This document shows positions 10,602 through 21,668 of a stretch of DNA of 64,000 bases, in pieces (positions within the stretch are counted from its first letter, which is position 1; every line of letters begins with the position of its first letter). This stretch comes from Charina bottae (Eukaryota > Chordata > Lepidosauria > Squamata > Charinaidae). The stretch covers positions 60,376,914 through 60,440,913 of the forward strand of contig JALMGJ010000002.1 in assembly GCA_023362775.1 (NCBI GenBank), in the 5' to 3' direction. The notes beneath the pieces were generated by a model, which worked only from the letters and a program-made list of their open reading frames with translations, did not search any database and was not told where the DNA came from. A program made the position numbers and the translations under genes.

Positions 10602-10630
10602 TATATAGACACTTATTATATGTACATAAT

Positions 10631-10821
10631 CTGTAGCTTGAATCATGTCAACTGGATTTCTATTTTCTCAGTGGAAACGTTTCACTCCTTATCCAAGGAG
10701 CTTCTTCAGTCTGAGCAAATTCCCTTACCAACTTTGCTCAGACTGAAGAAGCTCCTTGGATAAGGAGCGAAACGTTTCCACTGAGAAAATAGAAATCCAG
10801 TTGACATGATTCAAGCTACAG
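10631..10821. mobile_element. palindromic PLE (Neptune-like) terminal sequence
   Basis: Two 86-bp arms (10631-10716 and 10736-10821) are inverted copies with one evident difference, around a 19-bp spacer. The right arm holds 'ctgaagaagctccttggata' and 'aggagcgaaacgtttcc', phrases typical of Neptune-type Penelope-like ends. It forms a hammerhead-like core: CTGAAGA 10743-10749, helix II 10751-10757 with 10762-10768, GAAA 10769-10772, and an extra unpaired A at 10750. It lies 30 bp from the Tc1 end. Confidence 0.7.
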
Positions 10822-11812
10822 ACATTTCCACCTGGATGACTGAGAACCTTCATAGACATACAGTATGTACATAATATTTCCTCACCATCACATATAGTAT
10901 ATAATGTAGTTTAACTGGAGTAAACTATTTCCAGCAGTAGTAAAACTAACATATGGCTATCAAGAACTGCAAAATTTGTCATGATCAATGCACAGGGAAA
11001 GCTGCCCTAAATAGCCAGAAAGGTATTTACTGTTGCTGTTGGTTTATTTTAATTCCAGCCAGATTCTTAACCAGCACCATTTTGCTATTTGAGGCAAAAG
11101 ACAAGTGTCCCCTCCCATTCTATGAATGGCCCATACTACCAATTAAATTTTACTTCACCTTGGGCAACATCTGGGTGAATTGGTCTTACATGGAATGGAC
11201 ACAGGCCACAGGACAGTCTGAGTAAAGCACACAGCTCTGCCTTTCAGTATCTCACTGCTGCTCATCTTTTGTCAGCATCTACTATCTCACACTGTCTAAT
11301 GCTGTGGTATATGTGCACTTTCTTCTTCGGAAAGAAAATGCAGTACCACCGTTTCTATTTTCCATGGATGCTAACATGTGTGTACAGTATGTATAAAACT
11401 CAGCTGCTGCCACCAATTAAATACCATCACTGAGAAATATTTTCCCAGCTAGCAAAAATAATTCAGTTTAACTTTAAGAAAACTGGAAAACCATGACATC
11501 TGAAGCTTCTCTTTCCTTTGTCAAGGAAGAATGGCAAAGATATTCAAGCTGTTAAGATAAATGTCTTTTTTCCCCCCAACAATGTCAGTGCAGCATGTAG
11601 ATAAGTGTATAAACAGGGATATAATACAGAAATAGCTGTTTTTGGGTTCTAGATGCTTTTTGCAGATAATTTCATAGAATAGCTTCTCCATGGGAATTAG
11701 AAACTCAGAGTCTGTGCTTAAAAAGAAACACATGGGTTAAGTGCAAGAGTAAATTTGTTATATTCAGTTACAGTATTATACTTAGATCCACAACATAAAC
11801 AAAATCACAGTG
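10822..11812. other. no recognised feature
   Basis: About 1 kb without a supported gene. The first 30 bp ('gatgactgagaac') may still belong to the PLE end. The rest is unassigned. Confidence 0.5.
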
Positions 11813-11882
11813 AAGTATGGTCTAGTCATGCTAACTTTCCTTAGCTAGACTTGGTTTAGAAATGATTGTGAATAGTTTCACA
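11813..11882 (-). mobile_element. PLE 5' fragment, antisense
   Basis: About 70 bp that match 17384-17452 in inverted orientation almost exactly (for example 'catttctaaaccaagtct' and 'gcatgactagaccatactt'). At 17384 this segment lies between the PLE terminal repeat and its ORF, so this is probably a remnant of another copy. Confidence 0.5.
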
Positions 11883-11907
11883 GGCACCATTCAAATATTG
11901 TTGTTGT

Positions 11908-13211
11908 TTATTCGTTCAGTCGCTTCCGACTCTTGGTGACTTCATGGACCAGCCCACGCCAGAGCTTCCTGTCGGCTGTCACCATCCCCAGCTCCCCCAT
12001 GGTTGAGTCCGTCACCTCCAGAATATCATCCATCCATCTTGCCCTTGGTCGGCCCCTCTTCCTTTTGCCTTCCACTTTCCCTAGCATCAGCTTCTTCTCC
12101 AGGGTATCCTGTCTTCTCATTATGTGGCCAAAGTACTTCAGTTTTGCCTTTAATATCATTCCCTCAAGTGAGCAGTCTGGCTTTATTTCCTGGAGTATGG
12201 ACTGCTTTGATCTTCTTGCAGTCCAAGGCACTCTCAGAATTTTCCTCCAACACCACAGTTCAAAAGCATCTATCTTCCTTCGCTCAGCCTTCCTTATGGT
12301 CCAGCTCTCGCAGCCATAGGTTACTATAGGGAATACCATTGCTTTAACTATGTGGACCTTTGTTGTCAGTGTGATGTCTCTGTCCTTAACTGTTTTATTC
12401 AGATTTGCCATTGCTCTCCTCCCAAGTAGACGTCTTCTGATTTCCTGGCTGCAGTCAGCATCTGCAGTAATCTTTGCGCCTAGAAATACAAAGTCTGTCA
12501 CTGCCTCCACTTTTTCTCCCTCTATTTGCCAGTTATCAATCAAGCTATTTACCATAATCTTGGTTTTTTTGAGGTTTAACTGCAACCCAGCTTTTGCACT
12601 TTCTTCTTTCACCTTCGTCATGAGGCTCCTCAACTCCTCCTCGCTTTCAGCCATCAAAGTGGTATCATCTGCATATCTAAGATTGTTAATGTTTCTTCCA
12701 GCGATTTTAACTCCAGCCTTGGATTCCTCAAGCCCAGCAGGTCACATGATGTGTTCTGCGTACAGGTTGAATAGGTAGGGTGAGAATATACAGCCCTGCC
12801 GTACTCCTTTCCCAATCTTAAACCAGCCCGTTGTTCCGTGCTCTGTTCTTACCGTTGCTACTTGGTCGTTAATTAATCTGTAATTCCTCAGGAGTCAGAC
12901 AGGATGACTTGGTATCCCCATACCACCAAGAACTTGCCACAATTTGTTATGATCCACACAGTCAAAGGCTTTAGAATAGTCAATAAAACAGAAATAGATG
13001 TTTTTCTGAAACTCCCTGGCTTTCTCCATTATCCAGCGGATATTGGCAATTTGGTCTCTAGTTCCTCTGCCTTTTCTAAACCCAGCTTGTACATCTGGCA
13101 ATTCTCGCTCCATGAATTGCTGGAGTCTACCTTGCAAGATCTTGAGCATTACCTTACTGGCATGTGAAATAAGTGCCACTGTTCGATAGTTTGAACATTC
13201 TTTAGTGCTTC
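11908..13211 (-). pseudogene. Bov-B RT and C-terminal domain, broken
   Basis: Continuation of the Bov-B protein after the frameshift. Visible parts are QAGFRKGRGTRDQI, CFIDYSKAFDCVDH (motif A), the YADDT-type core and the C-terminal GYESWTIRKAE-like region, which reads GCESWTIRKAERRKIDAFEL here, down to KSRKRLNE. Breaks: a TGA near 12895 where the sister copy has TGC; further damage near 12830-12870; and a TGA at 12742-12744 after EHIM. The last one is also present in the sister copy. The region from 12657 to 11908 is open (about 249 codons). Not functional. Confidence 0.88.
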
Positions 13212-14942
13212 CTTTTTTGGTATGGGGATATAAGTTGATTTTTTCCAATCTGATGGCCATTCTTGTGTTTTCCAAATTTGCTGGCATATGGCATGCATCA
13301 CCTTGATAGCATCATCTTGCAAGATTTTAAACAGTTCAGCTGGGATACCGTCATCTCCTGCTGCTTTGTTATTAGCAATGCTTCTTAAGGCCCGTTCAAC
13401 CTCACTCTTCAGGATGTCTGGCTCTAACTCACTGACCACACCATCAAAGCTATCCCCGATATTATTATCCTTCCTATACAGATCTCCCGTATATTCTTGC
13501 CACCTTTTCTTGATCCCTTCTGCTTCTGTTAGGTCCTTACCATCTTTGTTTTTGATCATACCCATTTTTGCCTGGAATTTACCGCCAATGTTTCTAATTT
13601 TCTGGAAGAGGTCTCTTGTCCTTCCTATTCTATTGTCTTCTTCCACTTCCGCACATTGCTTGTTTAAAAATAATCCCTTATCTCTTCTGGCTAACCTCTG
13701 GAATTTTGCATTTAATTGGGCATATCTCCCCCCATCACTGTTGCCTTTTGCTTTCCTTCTTTCTTGGGCTACTTCCAGTGTCTCAGCAGACAGCCATCTT
13801 GCCTTCTTGGTTTTCTTTTTCTTTGGGATGTTTTTTGTTGCCGCCTCCTGAACAATGTTGCGAACTTCTGTCCATAGTTCTTCTGGGACCCTATCTACTA
13901 AATCTAGTCCCTTAAATCTATTCTTCACCTCCACTGCATATTCCTTAGGAATATTAGTGAGCTCATATCTAACTGATCTGTGGGTCTTCCCTATTCTCTT
14001 TAGTCTGATTCTAAATTTTGCAATAAGAAGTTCGTGATCTGAACTACAGTCAGCTCCAGGTCTTGTTTTTACCGACTGTATAGATGTCCGCCACCTTTGG
14101 CTGCAAAGGATGTAGTCAATCTGATTTCGGTGTCGACCATCTGGTGAAGTCCATGTATAAAGTCGTCTTTTAGGTTGTTGGAAGAGAGTGTTTGTTATGC
14201 ACAGTGAGTTGTCTTGGCAAAATTCTATCAGCCTATGTCCTGCTTCATTTTGTTCTCCCAGACCATGCTTGCCTGTAATTCCAGGTGTCGCTTGACTACC
14301 CACCTTAGCATTCCAGTCTCCTGTAATGAAAATAACATCTCTTTTTGGTGTATTATCCAGTAGGTGCTGCAGATCCTCATAGAACTGATCTACTTCTGCT
14401 TCTTCAGCATCTGTGGTTGGGGCGTATATTTGGATCACTGTGATGTTAAATGGCTTACCCTGAATTCGAATTGAGATCATTCTATCGTTTTTTGGATTGT
14501 ATCCAAGCACTGCTTTAGCCACTTTATTATTAATTATGAAGGCTACTCCATTTCTTCTGTGGTCCTCTTGTCCACAGTAGTAGATCTGGTGGTCATCTGA
14601 TGTGAAGTGGCCCAATTCAGTCCATTTCAGTTCACTGACACCTAAAATGTCTATATTTAATCTTGACATCTCACCAATAACCACATCCAATTTGTCCTGG
14701 CTCATAGATCTTACATTCCAGGTTCCTATGGTGTGTTGATCTTTAGAACATCGGATTCGTCGTTCACCACCAGCACCGTCGGCCGCTAGCCGTCCTTTCG
14801 GCTTTGAGCTAGCTGCGTCATCACATCTGGGGCTAGTTGAACGTATCCTCTGTTCCTCCCCAGTAGCATTTTGACCATCTTCCGACCTGGGAGTCCCATC
14901 TTCCGATGGTATACCGACATATCTCTGGTTGTACTGATCCAT
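13149..14942 (-). pseudogene. Bov-B endonuclease and N-terminal RT
   Basis: About 597 codons from ATG at 14942. The apurinic-type endonuclease shows GTWNVRSM, GVSELKW, IQIYAPT, GDWNAKVG, RNQIDYILC and SSDHELLIAKF, the usual N/E/D/H residues for nicking DNA. The linker follows, then the start of RT with KAAGDDGIPAELFK and KSTYIPIPKK. The frame is lost at about 13212, where minus-strand AAAAAAGG stands against AAAAAAGGG in the copy at 42078. That one-base loss in a homopolymer context separates this part from the catalytic RT. Up to that point the reading frame is clean, so the insertion is fairly young. Confidence 0.9.
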
Positions 14943-15134
14943 TTAGTTTTCATGGCAAGAATACTGGGGTGGGTTGCCATTACCTTCCCCAGGGATCGTA
15001 TTTAGTCTGACCTCTCTGCCACGACCTTCCCGACTTGGGTGTCCCTTCATGGTTTAGCTCATGGTTTCATTGAGGTGCTCAAGCTCCAGCACCAAGACAA
15101 GGTAACAATCTCCTTTGCTGGAGCATTCAAATAT

Positions 15135-16165
15135 ATTTGATTGCAATCAAACATGGTAGACTATTTAAGGCTGATATAGAAAAAATAGCAGCCCCATGGC
15201 ACCTTCTCCTTTGTAAAATTCAGTACATGCATAAAACATCATAATGACACAAAAGATATCTTCACCCTTGTTTCACTTTACTGGCTACAGTTTGCAAGCA
15301 TGGAAAAACTCATTGCCAATAGTGCCACACCACCACGACTGGAGACCAGCAGTGAAAGCATGCTGCTGTATAGCCAACTGCTAAAATTTAGAGTAGCGTC
15401 AAACTATTTTAAGAGAAAGAATTATTCAAAAGGTAAATGTCAAACAACTGAACCAATCAAATGCTTCTGTGAGCACTTACTTATAAGACCCTGTTGCCAC
15501 TTAATCTTCATTAGGTAAGGAGATCCAGTGTTAACATCTGATTGATTCAGTTGCCTGTTTTGTATGTTTTAAGTAATTTGAATGAAAGAAGCAGGTTGCC
15601 CATGCATTTTTGGTTCAGTTCCTACTCAACTCACAACGTCACTCACCAGCATCCACAGAATGCTCTCTATCTTTCCTTCCTTCCCATCTAATAGGTACTA
15701 GAAATGAATTCAAACTAGTGTCAGCAAGTCTGGGTTTATCCTTACTCCAGTCAATCTGCCTAAATTTAAGTCATGCTGGAGCTAGGTTGGGTGTGGTGAC
15801 TGAGAATCTTCCAACTCATCTGAGGTATTTAGGTTAGGGTACTCTGCACTAGATCTGTAACTATCAATAGATGCTCAAGTACTCTCTGGACCTAATAGTG
15901 CCTTTTTTACCTCCAACTGGTTTGTCAGCTGTAGTTGTTCCTGGATGGGACAGTCTACCCATAGAAAACAATGCACTATGATAGCCTTAGGTTTGTACTA
16001 ATCTGCATGTAGTCTATGCAGGGTGCCTTTGGAACTGATCCAGAAGATGCCATCAGTACAAAGTACTATTGCTATGTTGCTCAGTACTTACACTTATTGT
16101 AAAGGATCTTCCACTGACTGCTACAGTATATGCTACTGAGCAAAACTCACTGTATTTGGACTAGC
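15135..16165. other. no recognised feature
   Basis: About 1 kb of unassigned DNA. Short open frames show no family motif. Confidence 0.5.
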
Positions 16166-16173
16166 ATATAAAG

Positions 16174-16517
16174 CATAGCTTTCCAAACTGTGTGTCGCGA
16201 CACTTTAGTGTGTTGCAACACACAGTTTAGTGTGTCATGAAGTGGCGGCATGGGGCCACGCGAGGTGGGGGCGCACGAGGCGGCAGTGCGGGGGCGCGCG
16301 AGGCGGCAGTGCGGGGGCGCGCGAGGCGGCAGCCGTGTGGGCGGCGGCGGCGGTGTGCACGGCGGTGGCAGCAGCGGCGCACCATCATCGTTTCCGCATT
16401 TTAGCGAGGCTGCCGCCACCACCACACACACACCCCTGTGCCGACACCATGCACGCACACACCGCCGCCGCTGCCGCTGTTGGTGTATCACCAACGGCAG
16501 CAGTTTGGAAAGCACTG
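16174..16517. mobile_element. CpG-rich hAT MITE, copy 1 (344 bp)
   Basis: The ends are catagctttccaaactg and, inverted, cagtgctttccaaactg, with the exact 8-bp duplication atataaag at 16166-16173 and 16518-16525. Sub-terminal 'tgtgtcgcgacac' is shared with the copies at 45899 and 51595. The interior is made of GC- and CpG-rich runs such as 'ggggcgcgcgaggcggcagt', here in three tandem units around 16265-16335. No coding capacity. Confidence 0.9.
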
Positions 16518-16609
16518 ATATAAAGCTTTAGACTAGGATATTTTGGAAATAACCTTATCCCGTATGTACCTGCCTGGCCATTAAGTCTGAGTAAGGATGG
16601 CCTTTTAAT

Positions 16610-16905
16610 GGTGCTACATTTGTCAGATTTGGCTGGGTGGCAACCTGAGAGAAGGTGTTCCCGATTATGGAACGTCTTTCCTATTTAGTCAGGTTGGTGT
16701 TAAATTGTATTAGCTTTCAGTGTCAGTTAAAGATCTACCTGTTCATTCAGACTTTCAGCTGAATTTTCACTTCTGTGTCATTTATGGTGCTGCTGCAGCT
16801 GTTATGCACTGCTTTATAGTTCAAAATTTGTAATTTTGATTGGTTTTATTGGGAAAGCCTTGCTTTCTGACTGCTTTTAATAAAAATGGGCTAAATTCCA
16901 TATAA
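16610..16905 (+). mobile_element. old L2-like LINE 3' fragment
   Basis: Contains 'caacctgagagaaggtgttc', 'atctacctgttcattcag' and 'gctgctgcagctgt' in the order seen at the 3' end of amniote L2-type LINEs, then a T-rich end. Diverged, so old. Recognised from memory only. Confidence 0.5.
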
Positions 16906-17145
16906 ATAAGCAAACAAACATCTTGGGGTGTACTTGTTATATCAAAATAAGACAGATGATAGACACTTACCCTGGTTCTTCCCATTTTTAGCATTAGGTA
17001 AGAAGTAAAGCTGAAGGTAATGTCATGCAGTGGTTGGATTTATATATTACTTTAAGTGATAATAGGTTACATTTTGCTTTGGTTTAGCCTGATGTGTCAA
17101 CCTTGTTGCTGGAGTTGGTAAACCATGATCAAGAAGGACAACCAT

Positions 17146-17318
17146 CACAAGCAGGACAAGCCATGGTATATAAACAGAGAGCAAATCCCACTCCCTTTTC
17201 GCACTGAAGATGTTGCCTAATCTGGCAATGAAACATCTGCAAGAAAACAACAAGGCTCAGAGAGCACCAAGGACTCCACAGTTCAACCCTGAGCTACAAA
17301 TATTCTCTTCGATTGGTA
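17146..17318 (+). repeat. PLE terminal repeat, upstream copy
   Basis: Upstream member of the repeat pair, with 'tatataaacagagagcaaat' as a possible promoter element. Its hammerhead-like core is CTGAAGA 17204-17210, a helix from ttgcc and ggcaa, then GAAA 17230-17233. PLE terminal repeats are known to carry hammerhead motifs. Activity here is not shown. Confidence 0.7.
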
Positions 17319-17549
17319 CCACATATGGGCGTCAAATGCTCCAGATAGCATGCAAATGGGAGAAATTTGCAGGTAGAAACTATTCACAATCATTTCTAAA
17401 CCAAGTCTAACTAAGGAAAGTTAGCATGACTAGACCATACTTGGAAATTTCTGTTCTCCACCAAAGAACAGCTGTTCTTTCTGCATGAATGCCTATGACA
17501 GCATGCCCTGCCCGCCAGTGTCAGATACAAACCTCCAATAAAATGCATA

Positions 17550-18138
17550 GTGGGATGGAAGATAGCACAACAAAGTGGGCAAAAAATGATACAGCTAATG
17601 ATCATGGATGCCCACTTCAGATTAAACAAATATCAACACACTACAGACAGCCTCAAGGAACAACTAGAACAGACTATGACCCCTGATTACATCAACATGC
17701 TGACTACAACCATCAAGACCACATCACTGAGACAAGCAGAAAAAAGGAAAGCTAAACTCCAAACTAAACTACTTAAGTTAAACACCAGAAACAAAGAAGT
17801 ACCGGAACCACAATGGGTGGTCAACATGTCCAGCCGCCCATTATCCACTACAGAACACAATATCCTACTGAGAGGCCTCAATTACAACACAGAGGATGCA
17901 AATAAATTAGAATTCTTTGCAGCTTTAGAAGCAGCATTGAAAACTACAGGACTTACCACAGAAACCCAAGGGAACGTAAGACAGATAATCATACCACAAA
18001 CCAGAAGGACATGGAAACAGAACCAACTGAAAACAGACAGAGGAGCCCTCAAAAACCTAAAGATGGACCAATCTATCATCATCCTCCCAGCAGACAAAGA
18101 CCGCACCACCGTCATTATGGACAGATCACAATATATAT
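17550..18138 (+). pseudogene. PLE protein, N-terminal region
   Basis: About 195 open codons upstream of RT, ending in DQSIIILPADKDRTTVIMDR at the SINE insertion. The peptide 'IILPADKDRTTVIMD' resembles the conserved region just before RT in Penelope-like proteins. The frame resumes after the SINE (18412 onward, KAKELLEDKETYTLVNS) until the LINE insertion at 18531. The region before 17550 has translations that look related but contain stops, so the true start cannot be fixed. Confidence 0.75.
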
Positions 18139-18410
18139 TATTTATTTATTTATATTTATATTTATTTATTTATTTACTTTCTATCCTGCCTTTATTAATT
18201 TTATAAATAAATCAAGGCAGCTAACATACCTAATACTCCTATCTCCTCCTATTTTCCCCACAACAACAACCCTGTGACGTGAGTTGGGCTGAGAGCGAGT
18301 GACTGGCCTAAGGTCACCCAGCCAGCTTTCATGCCTAAGGCAGGACTAGAACTCACAGTCTCCTGGTTTCTAGACTGTTGCCTTAACCACTAGACCAAAC
18401 TGGCTCTCTC
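18139..18410 (-). mobile_element. tRNA-derived SINE, tail type 1, inside the PLE
   Basis: On the minus strand: 'gagagccagtttggtctagt', B-box-like 'gttctagtcctgcc', 'ctgggtgacc', the 'gttgttgtggggaaaatagg' block and an (AAATA)n tail. It interrupts the PLE reading frame between MDRSQY and KAKELLED. The flanks share only 'tatata', so the duplication is short or decayed. Confidence 0.88.
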
Positions 18411-18530
18411 TATATACAAAAGGCTAAAGAATTACTTGAGGACAAAGAAACCTACACCCTAGTAAACAGCAATCCCATACAGAAACTGGACAACAAGGTA
18501 AAAAGAACTCTTAACGACCTCACCAAGAGG

Positions 18531-20706
18531 TAGTAGCAACCTCCCTGCCCAAGCTGCTGGAGGCTGTCTCAGGGTTGGCAGTGGAGTCCCCCAGGCTTAT
18601 GGTCCTGGGGGACTTCAATCTGCCTTCCCTGGGACGTGCCTCAGAGGTGGCTCGGGAGTTCATGGGTACCATGGGCCTGTCTCAGATTATTCGAGACCCT
18701 ACTCGAGACAGTGGCCTCACTCTGGACTTAGTTTTCTTGTCAGACCAGTGGCAATGTGATCTGAAGGGAGAGTTAGATCTGTCCCCACTGTCATGGTCAG
18801 ATCACGCCCTGGTGGCCTTGAGATTCTCTTATGCCGCCCCACTCCGCAAGAGGCAGGACCCATTCGATTGGTCTGCCCCCGGCTAGGGACTAGGGAGGCG
18901 GCTGGGGCCTTGGACAGGATCGCACCTGTGCGGCCTCTCTTGCCACATTTGACCCGACACTCCCCGTGGTTCACGGAGGAGTTAAGGGTCTTGAAGAGGG
19001 TTAAGAGAGGCCTAGAACACCGCTGGAGAAAAACAAAGACTGAATCTGACCGAACACAAGCTAGAGTCGCTGTTAAGACCTACCTTGTGATGGTAAGAGT
19101 GGCGAAACACCAATATTTCTCCGCTCTTATTGCATCCGCAGAATGCCGCCCGACGGCCCTGTTTAAGATAACACAATCTCTTCTAGGTAAGGTGGAGTCT
19201 GTGACCCACCTGCAGGGCCGTGCGGAAGAATTTTCTGAGCATCTACAGGATAAAATCACTCAGATTCATTCTAAGTTGGACTCCAAGCGTGAAGCACAGT
19301 ATGGGGAGATGCCGAGGGAACGTCATTACCCAGTTATCTGGGGACAGTTTGATCCTGTTGGACCTAAGGAAGTGGACAGGATCCTCTGGATTGTAAAGGC
19401 CACCACATGCCATCTAGACCCTTGCCCTTCCTGGCTGGTGCAAGCAGCCAGGGAGGTGACATGTGGTTGGGTCCAGGTGATAGTTAATACATCCTTGTAG
19501 GAGGAGGTGTTTCCGGCTGCTTTTAAGGAGGTGCTGGTGCACCCCGTACTTAAGAAACCATCGCTGGACCATACTGTATTGGACAACTTTCATCCTGTCT
19601 CCCACCTCCCCTTTTTGGGGAAGGTGGTTGAGGGTGTTGCAACTCCAGAGGATTCTGGATGAAACAGATTATCTGGACCCCTTCCAGTCAGGCTTCAGGC
19701 CGGGATATGGGGTGGAAACTGCATTGGTCGTGCTTACGGATGATCTCTGGCGAGAGCAGGATGGAAGGAGTGCATCCATCCTGGCTCTTCTCGACCTCTC
19801 AGTGGCTTTCGATACCATCGATCATGGTATCCTTTTGGGACGACTCGGGGAGTTGGGGGTGGGCCGCGTAGTTCTGCGCTGGTTCACCTCCTTCCTCCAG
19901 GGCCGGTCCCAATTGATGGTAATAGGAGATGAGAGATCCGAGCCTCGCCCCCTCGTCTGTGGGGTGCCGCAGGGTTCGGTTCTCTCACCTCTCCTATTTA
20001 ATATCTACATGAAACCATTGGGGGAGATCATCCGTCACCACGGGATGAGACATCATCAATACGCTGATGATACTCAATTGTATATCTCCATTCCAGGTGA
20101 GGTAAGTGATGCGGTGGCTGCCCTTTCTCAGTGCCTGGAGGCTGTGGGGTCTGGATGGGGAACTACAGGTTTTGGATGAACCCTGGTAAGATGGAATGGC
20201 TTTGGACTGATGGCTCTTCCAGATCCGGGAAGTTATCATCTTTGGTTCTGAATGGGGTTGCACTACCCCATTCAGACTCAGTGCGGAACCTGGGGGTCTT
20301 TCTGGACTCACGATTCCTGCTCGAAGAGCAGGTGGCAGTCGTGGCCAGAAGGGCCTTTGCGCAACTTCGTCTTGTGCGCCAGTTATGCCCTTTCCTGGAT
20401 CGGGAGTCCCTCCGTACAGTCACTCATGCCCTGGTCATCTCCCATATAGACTACTGCAATGCACTCTACTTTAAAGCCCTACATGGCATGGGACCAGGTT
20501 ACCTGAGGGACCATCTCATCCCCATAACTTCAAACCATCCCACTCGATTATGCAGAGAGGGCATGCTGCGGACCCTGTCGTTAAGGGAGTTTCACTTGGC
20601 GGGGTCCAGAAGGCGGGCCTTCTCGGCAGTGGCACCCACCCTTTGGAACATTCTGCCCCTGGAGATAAGGCAGGCTCCATCGCTCCTGACCTTAAGAAGA
20701 ACTTAA
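18531..20706 (+). pseudogene. LINE endonuclease-RT protein, broken
   Basis: Fragments of an ORF2-type protein. At 18575-18886: endonuclease C-terminus with GDFNLPS and SWSDHALVALRFS. At 18793-19500: linker. At 19628-20179: RT with [55 protein letters not shown] and YADDTQLYISIPGE. At 20131-20706: C-terminal part with NPGKMEWLW and FSAVAPTLWNILP. Frameshifts near 18880, 19500-19640 and 20150, a TAG at 19498-19500, and the 180-bp deletion break it. The protein would nick target DNA and prime reverse transcription; this copy cannot. Confidence 0.87.
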
Positions 20707-20958
20707 AGACCTCGTTCTGCCGCCTCGCTTGGGATGGGAACAGGAACAGCTCCTCCTGGGGATGGCTGGTGCCGTAGAGCCCTTTTAAAATACCATCTTG
20801 CCGTCTCCTGGATTTTATATTTAACTTATTAGTAATTTTGATGATTGTAGATTTGTATGGTTTTATATTTATTTATATTTATAAATTTTATTTATTTTAA
20901 CTGTTGTATTTTGTAAACCACCCAGAGTCCCTTCGGGGGAGATGGTGCAGTAATAGAA
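18531..20958 (+). mobile_element. L3/CR1-group LINE inserted in the PLE
   Basis: The longest LINE copy of this family here. It starts inside the endonuclease (VLGDFNLPSLGRASE), covers the linker, RT and C-terminus, and ends with 'aaccacccagagtcccttcg' and a (GAAA)n array. Compared with the copy at 150-1545 it lacks about 180 bp at 20469-20470, where 'gcactctac' joins 'tttaaagccctacatggc'. PLE sequence resumes after the array at about 21099. Confidence 0.9.
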
Positions 20959-20962
20959 ATTG

Positions 20963-21100
<138 letters not shown>

Positions 21101-21134
21101 CAAATCACAAAAGAAGAACAGAGAACAGAGGTGG

Positions 21135-21668
21135 ATGAAAAACAGTGGACCCATCCTCCCACGCTTCTACGGATGCCCCAAAATACACAAACCTGGCATA
21201 CTGCTTCAACCAATTGTATTGTTACCAGGGACTCCCAAATACAACAAAGCTAAAGAGCTCACAAAAAAACTTAGGCATCTTACAGAGGAGAGCGAATATT
21301 CTATCAACTCCCCACTACAGTGCCTCCAGAAAATCAAAGACTTAAAAATAGAAGAAGATGAAATTATGCTCTTATTCGATGTCATGGCACTATTTACATC
21401 CATAGACCCAGCACTAGCAAAAGAATCCATGGCAGCAGTTCTACGAAACACACCCGACCTAGTGAAATACACTAAGATAGAAATACCCAGAATCAAGGAC
21501 CTCATTGACCTCTGCCTCACTACCTACTTTCAGTTTGATGGACAAATATACCAACAAATCAAAGGAACAGCTATGGGATCACCACTTTCAGGACTCATAG
21601 CAGAGATTGTAATGCAGCATCTAGAAATGATCCACGTATACAACCCAAAGTATGGATTCGGTGTGTAG
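21135..21668 (+). pseudogene. PLE reverse transcriptase
   Basis: The RT core of the PLE: PRFYGCPKIHKPG (RT entry motif), KELTKKLRHL, MLLFDVMALFTSIDPALAKE (motif A), LTTYFQFDGQIYQQIKGTAM and GSPLSGLIAEIVMQHLE (motif B). Soon after, at about 21635-21662, the frame shifts just before the catalytic site. In the next frame the site reads CVDDTF where PLEs usually have YVDDTF. The MALFTSI of motif A replaces the common TALFTSI. Penelope RTs are related to telomerase. This copy is dead because of the shift and the nested LINE. Confidence 0.9.

Larger units (their letters stand above)
11899..15123 (-). mobile_element. Bov-B (RTE) LINE, near full length (3225 bp)
   Basis: On the minus strand the element starts at 15123, runs through an endonuclease-reverse transcriptase frame, and ends 'cgactgaacgaataaacaac' at 11899. 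The duplication cattcaaatat (11888-11898 and 15124-15134) flanks it exactly. Length and domain order (AP endonuclease, then RT) fit the Bov-B clade of RTE, known in squamates, ruminants and others from horizontal transfer. A second copy of the same lineage is at 42078-44489. Confidence 0.93.

Noticed and set aside
11933..14037. Plus-strand open frames of 60-187 codons across the Bov-B element (also mirrored at 42362-44458)
   Set aside because: Antisense shadows of the Bov-B protein; they recur in every Bov-B copy, as expected for a shadow.
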